A DNA stretch of 64,000 bases from Rhodopirellula bahusiensis (GTDB lineage Bacteria; Planctomycetota; Planctomycetia; Pirellulales; Pirellulaceae), in assembly GCF_002727185.1 (NCBI RefSeq), contig NZ_NIZW01000003.1, positions 265,095-329,094 of the forward strand. Direction: 5' to 3'. This document shows, one piece after another, positions 17,460 to 26,741 of the stretch. The translations under genes and the position numbers were made by a program. Each line of letters opens with the position of its first letter. Position 1 is the stretch's first letter. Under the pieces are notes generated by a model. The model was not told the origin of the DNA. It made no database searches and saw nothing but the letters and a program-made list of their open reading frames with translations.

Positions 17460-20400
17460 GCTTCAATGAGGCCGCGCTTCGTTGAGCGCGGAAAGTTCAG
17501 GAGTGTCCGGCACTGCGTCCGTCCAAGTCGCGCTTCAATGAGGCCGCGCTTCGTTGAGCGCGGAAAGGTGGCACCATCGCCGCGGCAAGACCAGCGACCT
17601 CGGGCTTCAATGAGGCCGCGCTTCGTTGAGCGCGGAAAGCGAGTATCAAAACGTGCCGCATGAAATGCGGGCATGGCTTCAATGAGGCCGCGCTTCGTTG
17701 AGCGCGGAAAGCGCGAAGCATTGGCAACGCCCCGGCGACGCAAGCCAAAGCTTCAATGAGGCCGCGCTTCGTTGAGCGCGGAAAGTTGTAGTTCGCGATA
17801 AAATATCAGCGAGTGTTACAAAGCTTCAATGAGGCCGCGCTTCGTTGAGCGCGGAAAGGAAGCAATGTATGGGTGAGCGATGGCGACCAATCTGCTTCAA
17901 TGAGGCCGCGCTTCGTTGAGCGCGGAAAGCTTAACCAAACCGCTGTTCCAAAGTTCGCACGACACGCTTCAATGAGGCCGCGCTTCGTTGAGCGCGGAAA
18001 GGTGACATCCTCAACGCATGCGTCAAGTGCATGGGGTTGCTTCAATGAGGCCGCGCTTCGTTGAGCGCGGAAAGCCAAAGCGGCCCATCGTGTTGGCTCC
18101 CTTGGCGTTGCTTCAATGAGGCCGCGCTTCGTTGAGCGCGGAAAGCATCGGGTTCGGTAAATGCTTGTCAGCGAACACGGGCTTCAATGAGGCCGCGCTT
18201 CGTTGAGCGCGGAAAGGCGGGGCCGCGGCTGGGCAACAGGATCACCCGCGACAAAGCTTCAATGAGGCCGCGCTTCGTTGAGCGCGGAAAGTGCTTTGAA
18301 TGATCCAGGCGGGAGGACTTCCCACGAATGCTTCAATGAGGCCGCGCTTCGTTGAGCGCGGAAAGTTCCCAATGGAACCGAGCTAGTGTTCCAGGACAAG
18401 GCTTCAATGAGGCCGCGCTTCGTTGAGCGCGGAAAGACAATCTCGCTGGCGACCGACACGGGCGTAGACTTGCTTCAATGAGGCCGCGCTTCGTTGAGCG
18501 CGGAAAGTTCACCTCAGCGGCGGATTCACCCGATCGCTGAGCTGCTTCAATGAGGCCGCGCTTCGTTGAGCGCGGAAAGAGCGTGTTTGATGTGCTTAAT
18601 GTCTCGCCCCATCTTGCTTCAATGAGGCCGCGCTTCGTTGAGCGCGGAAAGGCTGCAATGTAGCGGTCGCGGTCTTCGTTCTTCATCGGGCTTCAATGAG
18701 GCCGCGCTTCGTTGAGCGCGGAAAGGCTCGCGTTGCCGTGATGCGCGCGTGAAGCTTTCCGCGCTTCAATGAGGCCGCGCTTCGTTGAGCGCGGAAAGAT
18801 GATAAAGACGGCAACCTCAAACCCGCTCTGTTCTCGCTTCAATGAGGCCGCGCTTCGTTGAGCGCGGAAAGAAAGGACGCCAAGAACCACATCGACCAAT
18901 CTAAGCTTGCTTCAATGAGGCCGCGCTTCGTTGAGCGCGGAAAGGGGAGTAAGCTTGCAGGTCTACGATTCCCCAGCCGTCAGCTTCAATGAGGCCGCGC
19001 TTCGTTGAGCGCGGAAAGATTATCGAGATTGACATGGTATCGCCCGAAACCGTCGCTTCAATGAGGCCGCGCTTCGTTGAGCGCGGAAAGTCGCCGTGAG
19101 TTTTCTCGTCGGCTGGTTCCATCTGATCGCTTCAATGAGGCCGCGCTTCGTTGAGCGCGGAAAGCGGATCACATGACTGCGAGGCCAATCTATTCCGGCA
19201 GGCTTCAATGAGGCCGCGCTTCGTTGAGCGCGGAAAGAGCGATCACCGCGTCGGCTCAACCAAAGCCAACTCTACTTCAATGAGGCCGCGCTTCGTTGAG
19301 CGCGGAAAGCAGAAAGAGGCCGCGAACATTACGTTGCGCAATCGCACTTCAATGAGGCCGCGCTTCGTTGAGCGCGGAAAGATCGCTGCAACAACCACGG
19401 CGAAGATGCAAAAACCAACACTTCAATGAGGCCGCGCTTCGTTGAGCGCGGAAAGACGTCGTCGACCAAATCATCGTCCAAGGGCCGCCCACTTCAATGA
19501 GGCCGCGCTTCGTTGAGCGCGGAAAGAGACTCTTCGTAAGTTCCGATCATTTCGGATTGCTGGACTTCAATGAGGCCGCGCTTCGTTGAGCGCGGAAAGT
19601 GCAGCTCGGTCACGCACTCGGCGGCCGTCGACACACTACTTCAATGAGGCCGCGCTTCGTTGAGCGCGGAAAGGGCTGCGGAATTCACGCACAATCAATG
19701 ATCGAAGAAACTTCAATGAGGCCGCGCTTCGTTGAGCGCGGAAAGGAGCTGAACCGAGCCGCGCCGATGGCGACAATCGCCGACTTCAATGAGGCCGCGC
19801 TTCGTTGAGCGCGGAAAGACTCCTTCGCGAAAAAGGAACATTCAAATTCGTCTAGACTTCAATGAGGCCGCGCTTCGTTGAGCGCGGAAAGAACACATCG
19901 AGCGGCAGGGCATCACTGCCATCGGCGGACTTCAATGAGGCCGCGCTTCGTTGAGCGCGGAAAGAACGAGTCATACAACTGGTCGAGCAATCCTGAGTCA
20001 CTTCAATGAGGCCGCGCTTCGTTGAGCGCGGAAAGAACAAGTTGGTCGGACGTTAGTAGCCTGCCACGCCACACTTCAATGAGGCCGCGCTTCGTTGAGC
20101 GCGGAAAGTCAAGTGCGCCGCGAATCGCATTGACCGCGTTCTCATCACTTCAATGAGGCCGCGCTTCGTTGAGCGCGGAAAGAGCACCCAGTCAAGCTGG
20201 ATATCTGCGTCATCGAAACAACTTCAATGAGGCCGCGCTTCGTTGAGCGCGGAAAGTGGGAGAAGCACCTCGACAGCGTCCACAGCAGCCATCACTTCAA
20301 TGAGGCCGCGCTTCGTTGAGCGCGGAAAGCCTTTGATTGGTGTTTGTGATTGGTTCGATGCGACGGGTACTTCAATGAGGCCGCGCTTCGTTGAGCGCGG

Positions 20401-21205
20401 AAAGTATTGCGAGACACTGCCGCCGGTCGAGCCACCATAGGACTTCAATGAGGCCGCGCTTCGTTGAGCGCGGAAAGACTGGTGATGGCGAATCTTTAAT
20501 TGCTGACTCCGACACACTTCAATGAGGCCGCGCTTCGTTGAGCGCGGAAAGCCGTAGTAACCCACATCGGCAAGAATTGAATGGGCTTTTCACTTCAATG
20601 AGGCCGCGCTTCGTTGAGCGCGGAAAGAGCCTGAGCGTGCCGGTTACGTTTACGAAAAGGCATCACTTCAATGAGGCCGCGCTTCGTTGAGCGCGGAAAG
20701 TGAGTAGTGCGGAAAGCAACGCCAGATCAACCGGCTTACTTCAATGAGGCCGCGCTTCGTTGAGCGCGGAAAGTCGTCGACGCGAGCGATCACACTCTAT
20801 GATCCTGTACTTCAATGAGGCCGCGCTTCGTTGAGCGCGGAAAGACCAGCGCTTGTCGAATACTGGCTCAGTACAACTGTAACTTCAATGAGGCCGCGCT
20901 TCGTTGAGCGCGGAAAGTGGATATTTCAGACGGAATGAAAACTTGCAATGGCTGACTTCAATGAGGCCGCGCTTCGTTGAGCGCGGAAAGTCGGCCCTAA
21001 GCGGTTGGTGTTCCCCGCGAAGTCTAACTTCAATGAGGCCGCGCTTCGTTGAGCGCGGAAAGCTACGTCTTCGATCGGCGTTACTTCAAGTTGAGCTTAC
21101 TTCAATGAGGCCGCGCTTCGTTGAGCGCGGAAAGCAACGGATCGAAGAGAGGGAGGCTGGCTTGGCTAAACTTCAATGAGGCCGCGCTTCGTTGAGCGCG
21201 GAAAG
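17460..21205 (-). CRISPR. CRISPR array, 52 repeats of 36 bp and 51 spacers (type I-G)
   Basis: Repeats start at 17460, 17532, 17604, 17676, 17750 and so on to 21099 and 21170. Spacers are 35-40 bp, most often 37. On the minus strand the repeat begins CTTTCCGCGCTCAACGAAGC, folds as CCGCGCT / AGCGCGG around a CAACGA loop, and ends CATTGAAGC or CATTGAAGT. The usual ATTGAA-type 3' end and the cas genes at the high-coordinate side both indicate transcription on the minus strand with the leader at 21206 onward. Thirty-five of the 36 positions are identical in all 52 repeats, including the leader-distal one. The last base is C in the 25 distal repeats and T in the 27 leader-proximal repeats. Confidence 0.98.
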
Positions 21206-21395
21206 AGCCCCTGTCGGAGCTAGCGGAAAAGGTATCGTTTTTGAACGGAGTTGCGAGCGGTGTTGCTTGGCGACTCGGTTGGGGCTCATGCTTTTGCTCG
21301 GAAAAGTGTGGTTTTCTTCGTGTTTTACGGGCTCGCGAGTGCCGCCCAGGATTGGCTCGGCACTGGACCGCTCGCGTCGGTGTCGCGAGTGTTGC
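21206..21395 (-). promoter_or_regulatory. CRISPR leader region
   Basis: The 190 bp between the cas4-cas1 stop and the first leader-side repeat contain no gene. They should hold the array promoter and the integration signals. AT-rich tracts on the minus strand (GTAAAACACGAAGAAAACC; CCGTTCAAAAACGATACC) stand out from the GC-rich surroundings. No confident -35/-10 pair could be named. Transcription could also read through from the cas operon, which points into it. Confidence 0.6.
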
Positions 21396-23468
21396 TCAAC
21401 GGGTGATGAACACAGGGTATTCGCTAATCTCTCCTGTCAACCATCTTCCGAGCAGCCTCGTCTGGATTTCCAGGAGCCTTCTGTAGCTGACACGATAACC
21501 AAACAACGGGTGAGTGACGAGCGCATCCATCCGTTGTTCATAGGCCATGAGGAATCCTTTCCGTCCCGCATCACTGAGGACCACCGATTTGCCTGCGACG
21601 ATGAAATGCTCGGGTATCACCATGCGGTTGTTGATTGCAGTCAGCACGACGCTTTCGGCAATCAGTGGGCGAAAGGGTTCCATCAGATCGAGCGCCAAGG
21701 CTGGTTTGCCCGGTTTCACTTGATGATAAAAACCGAGGTAAGGATCCAGTCCCACAATTGTTGAGGCAATCGTGCAGTCTTTGGTCAACAAACTGTACGC
21801 AAGTGATAGCAACGCATTGACCGGATCGCGGGGCGGACGACGATTGCGTCCACGAAAGTCAAATGCGGGGCGGCGTTCACTTAACGCGGATCCAGGATCC
21901 GTTTCAATATCACATTTGACTTTCAGCATCCCTGTGAACTGTGAGAAATAGATTCGTGCGGCGGTCCCCTCGAGCCCCAGCAGCGAGGCCAGCGAATCTG
22001 CTTTCAGCACTCGTTCGGAGAGTCGTTTCAGTTCTGCCAGTACCGTGCGAGGTGGCTCAACGTGATTTCGCATCAACAGCGTTCGACTGTTGCGAATTTT
22101 GCCGCGGACCAGTTCACGGGCGAGTCGCAGGCAGGTGACGGGATCGTCCGCCTTTCGAAACTGCTCTCGCCGAACCAAGATGTTCTTCACGCCAAGTGGT
22201 TGGGTGGTGCCGTAAAACCAGCCACGCCGTGTGAAGTATGCTACCGGGATGTTCATGTGCAAAAGGTGCTGAACAGCTTGAGTGGACAACTGGATGTTGC
22301 CAAATAGGCTGAGTTGATTGATCTCGCGCAATCGAACCTGTTGGATCACTTTGCGATCCTCTTTGACAATCAACAGGTCATCCTTTTTGCCAATCATCAA
22401 GCCCTGTTGATTCAAGTACAACGGGCGACGTTCGTCTCGTGCTGTGATCATCGGCCGAACTGCGACGTCACTGGTCGCCGGCGGGGCGTCCGCGTCGTGT
22501 TCGTGGATGACTGGCATCAGCGAGCGAGTCTCATCAGGGAGACAGATTTTCAACAGCGAGCACTTGGCACACTTGGGGCTGTCTTCCAGCGGTGCCGGTA
22601 TTTGGCGAGACTCAAACAGTTGTCTGGCGTTTTGAATCGCCTTGGCAGTTTGATTTTCGAGTTCGGAATCCAAGCGAACGACGACTCGTTGCCGCGTGGT
22701 GTTGAAGTACAACACGCCTTCGTTGACTCGATAGCCGTTGTCACGTAGCAAGGCTGCCTGGAGCGAGATTTGAACTTTCTCGGGTGGCCATGCATCGAGC
22801 GATCCATCTGACATCTTCTTGGGGCGACCGCGTTTGTAGTCCACTGGTGTGGCAACGTCTCCAGTGGCTTCGACCAAATCGAGTTTTCCAATCACGCCCA
22901 ATGCATCGCTGCTGAGGGTAACCGAGCGAGCATGAATTGTTGCCGGTGATTCGTCCTCCTGCTCACGATCGTTGGCTGTTTCTGCGCCGTGTTCTTTGGA
23001 TGGAGGACGTGAGGAATTGGGCGATGCATCGTCGACCGGAGAGGATGTGTCGTCTTCGGAATCGTCCTCGGGGTCAACGAACAGAGTTGGCGGTTGAATG
23101 TGTTTGCGGCGTTTGCGTTTGGGTTGTGGCAGTTGCTCCATCAATGCATCCGCGGGCGGATCGTCCAGTTCTTCCGCGGCAAAGGAGAGATCGTTGCTTG
23201 GGGCTGGTTCGTTCACGGACGGTAGGTGCCCGTTGCCCGAGTCCACTCGGCGGTGCACGATGCCACCATCGATCGTTTCATAGCTGTCTGCGAATTGGCC
23301 TTCGACGTGCATCAAGTAAAACAGACGAGGGCAATAGACGAACTCGTTGATCATTCGGACCGGTAGGTACTCCGTGAATTTTTCCGTGCGTTTGGGATCG
23401 TCCGTGGATTCTGAAACGGAAGGTGAGTCATGGAGTTCGTGATCGGTAGAACGAATCATGGCGGTCAA
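21396..23468 (-). CDS. cas4-cas1: Cas4-Cas1 fusion, spacer acquisition nuclease/integrase
   Basis: A 690-residue fusion typical of type I-G. The Cas4 half has Cys46 in NEFVYCPRLFY, His72 in GIVHRRV, a GKLDLVE/VDYKRG nuclease core and a closing iron-sulfur Cys cluster CAKCSLLKIC (about 300-312). The Cas1 half begins near PLYLNQQGLMIGKKDD. It has a catalytic Glu in LLGLEGTAARIYF, a His in GFYHQVKPGKPALALDL, and a downstream acidic residue in DLMEPFR. Cas4 trims and PAM-selects prespacers, and Cas1 with Cas2 inserts them. Residues about 78-177 form a long polar insert (see findings). A second ATG lies three codons in. Confidence 0.95.
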   Translation of the reverse strand: MTAMIRSTDHELHDSPSVSESTDDPKRTEKFTEYLPVRMINEFVYCPRLFYLMHVEGQFADSYETIDGGIVHRRVDSGNGHLPSVNEPAPSNDLSFAAEELDDPPADALMEQLPQPKRKRRKHIQPPTLFVDPEDDSEDDTSSPVDDASPNSSRPPSKEHGAETANDREQEDESPATIHARSVTLSSDALGVIGKLDLVEATGDVATPVDYKRGRPKKMSDGSLDAWPPEKVQISLQAALLRDNGYRVNEGVLYFNTTRQRVVVRLDSELENQTAKAIQNARQLFESRQIPAPLEDSPKCAKCSLLKICLPDETRSLMPVIHEHDADAPPATSDVAVRPMITARDERRPLYLNQQGLMIGKKDDLLIVKEDRKVIQQVRLREINQLSLFGNIQLSTQAVQHLLHMNIPVAYFTRRGWFYGTTQPLGVKNILVRREQFRKADDPVTCLRLARELVRGKIRNSRTLLMRNHVEPPRTVLAELKRLSERVLKADSLASLLGLEGTAARIYFSQFTGMLKVKCDIETDPGSALSERRPAFDFRGRNRRPPRDPVNALLSLAYSLLTKDCTIASTIVGLDPYLGFYHQVKPGKPALALDLMEPFRPLIAESVVLTAINNRMVIPEHFIVAGKSVVLSDAGRKGFLMAYEQRMDALVTHPLFGYRVSYRRLLEIQTRLLGRWLTGEISEYPVFITR

Positions 23469-23561
23469 CCTCGTCGGGCAGGATGAGCGTGTGGGCGGAA
23501 GTCGGCCGATCGTTTGGCGGATGGTTTTCTGGTGGTGCGAAACGATGGCGAGGCGAATCGA

Positions 23562-23867
<306 letters not shown>

Positions 23868-24116
23868 TCATTCGGACGGTTGGTTAACCCTCCGTGCGGC
23901 AATCCACTCTAGCTCGAGGGGGGGTGAGGACAAGCGAAAATTACGATTTTTGAGCGTTTCGGGGCAAGCATGTTGTTGAATGGCAATGGCCCGAGTAAGC
24001 ACGAATCTTCCATCCCGTCCAGCGTTCGGTAGCGATCCCAGAACGCCGAACGGCAGGAAGAAGTGTTGATAGAAAACAACCAACTTGAGAAAGAACAGAT
24101 CGTTCGAGGTTTCGAA

Positions 24117-25730
24117 TTAGATACTGCGGAAGAGGCCCAACCCAAAGTGGCTGGCATATCCGAGCGCGAGAGGGACGCTCCCTTGCGGTGATGCGAATCG
24201 TATGGTCGCTCCCCAACTGCGAGCAAATCTTGGCTGTGGTTTCCCGGGTTTTCGTTGAAGTACGTAACCCTTTAGCCCTCTCTCAACCATTTTCTGATCG
24301 CACCAGACATCAATGCTCTCGGGCTCGCTGAATCCACGTTCGAGCAGTTCTTCACGGATTTGTCCTTGAACAGATTTCTTCCCACGGCTGAGGTATTTCC
24401 TGAGCACCATTGGAGCAACTGATTCAAAAACCTGCCCTCCGTAACGAGGAAACGCACCTTGGTGTTGGGAGGGCAGTGAGTCGACTAATTCCGGGAGTGT
24501 CCCTTCGCCCACGAGGTTGACAGATAGTTTTTTAATCCCTTTTGCATAGGCCCAACGGATATTGGAAACTGCTTGGATGGCATATTCTGAAAATCGTCCG
24601 GGCGCATGGACTAGGACATGGTCAATTTGTCCACGTCCGAACAAGGATAGCGGCAACCAATGAGCGTGCTTGTGCGATCCCGGGAGAGGACGTCCGTCGG
24701 CAGTTGTTCCAGTGATCTCCGGTAGATACCCGAATCCTAGTTTGTCCGTTTGCCGAACAGCCTCAGCGTGAAGCAATTCCATCAGCGGGAGGCAACGTTT
24801 CATCAATGGTCGCACGTTCCCCTGTTTGCCCTCACCGTCAATCGACAACAGTAAAGTGTCAGTTGATGTGAGTGCGTTGGTGTTCACCCGGGAACTAATG
24901 GTCCTTGAAGACGCCGCAGGTTGCGGTGTTTCATAATCAATCCAGTGACTCCCAGGTGGTCGAGGCCATCCAGCAGATTGCCAAGTGCTGTTGTCCGTTT
25001 GCAAAGCGGACACGAGGTCAATTGGATATTGAGCGGCGGCTTTATTGCGAGCCTTCTTGATTATTGCTGGTGACGCCGTTTTGTTTTTGTTCTCTGCTGC
25101 ACGGACGACTTCCCGTTCAGCTCGATCTCCGGCGGTTGCCACCGCGGTTTTTCGCCACTCGGCGTATTGGTTTTTGGCAACTGGTGAAAGAAGCTGCGTT
25201 CGTTCTTCCGTCGAGTCTGATGCAGGAACGCACCAGTTTCTCTGCTCGTTGAGCTCTTCGGCGTCTTGAGTGGAAAGCAAGGATGCTTCGACCCAGCTTT
25301 CTGCTCTACCGAGGTATGCGAGAGCTTCGACGAGTTGTTGGAGCATAGTCCGTTCCTCATTGTCGAGATCGGTCTCGAACCGAACCAACAGTTTGCTATT
25401 TGGTTGGTGGAAACGCAGGTACGTGTCAAATACCTTGGCCTTCTTTTCGGCTTTCCCGTCTCGAACGGGCATGTAATGCCGGGTGTGCGTCTCGGTCCAT
25501 GTCGCTGGTAGACAAAATGCCGGTTCGCTTTGCGATAGCTTTTCGAGCAACGTTTTTGCATTCGAGGGCAATTCGTCTGACCAGCCCAGCTTGTTGTATC
25601 CGACGGCTATCAGGGCCCGTAGGATTCGCCAGGGACAAGGTGGCCATTCGATTTGTCCTTCGTTGACATGCGCTCCCCATGGGGTGGCATGGTAGCGATT
25701 GGCAACGAATTCAATTGAAATAACAACCAT
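24117..25730 (-). CDS. csb2: Csb2 (GSU0054 family), Cas5-Cas6-like type I-G subunit
   Basis: A 537-residue signature protein of type I-G. It begins MVVISIEFVANRYHATPWG and contains WPPCPWRILRALIAVGY, LPLSLFGRGQIDHVLVHAPG and a C-terminal GATIRFASPQGSVPLALGYASHFGLGLF. That glycine-rich ending is typical of RAMP/Cas6-like folds. In studied I-G systems Csb2 is a Cas5/Cas6 fusion that processes crRNA and caps its 5' handle. A GTG at 25742 would overlap the csb1 stop as GTGA; the ATG at 25730 gives the family-like N-terminus. Confidence 0.88.
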   Translation of the reverse strand: MVVISIEFVANRYHATPWGAHVNEGQIEWPPCPWRILRALIAVGYNKLGWSDELPSNAKTLLEKLSQSEPAFCLPATWTETHTRHYMPVRDGKAEKKAKVFDTYLRFHQPNSKLLVRFETDLDNEERTMLQQLVEALAYLGRAESWVEASLLSTQDAEELNEQRNWCVPASDSTEERTQLLSPVAKNQYAEWRKTAVATAGDRAEREVVRAAENKNKTASPAIIKKARNKAAAQYPIDLVSALQTDNSTWQSAGWPRPPGSHWIDYETPQPAASSRTISSRVNTNALTSTDTLLLSIDGEGKQGNVRPLMKRCLPLMELLHAEAVRQTDKLGFGYLPEITGTTADGRPLPGSHKHAHWLPLSLFGRGQIDHVLVHAPGRFSEYAIQAVSNIRWAYAKGIKKLSVNLVGEGTLPELVDSLPSQHQGAFPRYGGQVFESVAPMVLRKYLSRGKKSVQGQIREELLERGFSEPESIDVWCDQKMVERGLKGYVLQRKPGKPQPRFARSWGATIRFASPQGSVPLALGYASHFGLGLFRSI

Positions 25731-25738
25731 GGGACGCC

Positions 25739-26683
25739 TCACTTTTTGTAGACGACAGTGCTAGCAACCATTTTGCTTACGCATTTTTTGATCGCTAGCG
25801 TCAATGCATCAGCAATCTGATCGAGCGATGGAAGCACGAACCTGTCTGGGCGTTTTGCCACAACCTGTTTCTCCTTAAGTTGCAAGTCGCACGCAGTTCT
25901 AAGCCGAAGGTCACCGTCCAAAAGCGCACGGATCTTGAAAAGAGCCAATGAAATCAGGAGTTCGGTGGCATCGTCATCGAGCCCGTAGCTTCGTATTTGC
26001 TGAATATCGACATTGAAATATGCTGTGATCGTCTCCGCTGTGAACTCTTCTCGGTGGAAGGGAACATTGCCAAATCCATCCTTGGAAGCCTTCCCGTCTT
26101 CCTTGGAGGCTTGGACTCGATCGTTCTTCACCCCTCCAGAAGCAACACTGGTAACCGAATCAGCTTCAATGAAAGCTGAGAGCGATCGGGGGATTCTCAG
26201 ACGACCGTCAAGCGATTCAAGAAATACGCCATGCAATAGACTGTTTATGTCATATTTAAAAAGGGCATTTACAAATTTGGTACGATCGACAGGTTGTTTC
26301 TTATCTACACCAATTGCGGACGATATCTCCTTTGTGAAGAAGTCGCCTTCGCATTTTTCGATATAGACGCTGTTTAGACGATGGGCCTCCAGGGTCGATG
26401 ACGTAAGGAAGGCACCTTCTGTGTCGTTGACTCGTATATAGCTCAACCCTTCAAAGTTGTTTTTAAGAGAATTTGATCCTGTGTCCCAGATGGTTTCCTC
26501 TAATCGGTTGGCCATGCTTTGTGCACTTTCAAGTAGAAGACATGCGGTGTCGCCTGCTTGAAAGGTTGCGGGGCCGAGGTCAGGGAAGCCTGTCGGTTGA
26601 AATCGCTTGCCCTGTACGGGTTCAAGTTCAGCTTCGATCAAGAGACGGCGGGCGGAGCGAACGGGAGCTAGATCAATTGACAT
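25739..26683 (-). CDS. csb1: Csb1 (GSU0053 family), Cas7-like backbone subunit of type I-G
   Basis: A 314-residue protein starting MSIDLAPVRSARRLLIEAEL. QGKRFQPTGFPDLGPATF is a hallmark Csb1 segment, followed by LLESAQSMANRLEETIWD. Several copies would line the crRNA as the Cascade backbone. Its stop nearly abuts the csb2 start (8 bp to the ATG, or overlapping a GTG). It lies 58 bp after csx17. Mid-protein sequence around SVASGGVKNDRVQASKEDGK is a polar loop. Confidence 0.9.
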   Translation of the reverse strand: MSIDLAPVRSARRLLIEAELEPVQGKRFQPTGFPDLGPATFQAGDTACLLLESAQSMANRLEETIWDTGSNSLKNNFEGLSYIRVNDTEGAFLTSSTLEAHRLNSVYIEKCEGDFFTKEISSAIGVDKKQPVDRTKFVNALFKYDINSLLHGVFLESLDGRLRIPRSLSAFIEADSVTSVASGGVKNDRVQASKEDGKASKDGFGNVPFHREEFTAETITAYFNVDIQQIRSYGLDDDATELLISLALFKIRALLDGDLRLRTACDLQLKEKQVVAKRPDRFVLPSLDQIADALTLAIKKCVSKMVASTVVYKK

Positions 26684-26741
26684 CGTTGATTAAATCGCTA
26701 GAGAGGATTGAAGTGAGGTGGGGAACGTTGTGGGGGGCCAG

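Noticed and set aside
18726..18762. A spacer whose minus-strand start GCGGAAAGCTTCA resembles a repeat-repeat junction in reverse
   Set aside because: Only about 13 bases agree, with one base missing; chance similarity is as likely as capture of array DNA.
17334..21179. Many short open frames through the CRISPR array (repeating a translated repeat unit)
   Set aside because: They exist only because the 36-bp repeat has no stop in some frames; the intervening spacers give unrelated residues.
21192..21764. A 190-codon plus-strand open frame across the leader and the end of cas4-cas1
   Set aside because: It starts inside a CRISPR repeat and is antisense to the well-supported Cas1 coding sequence.
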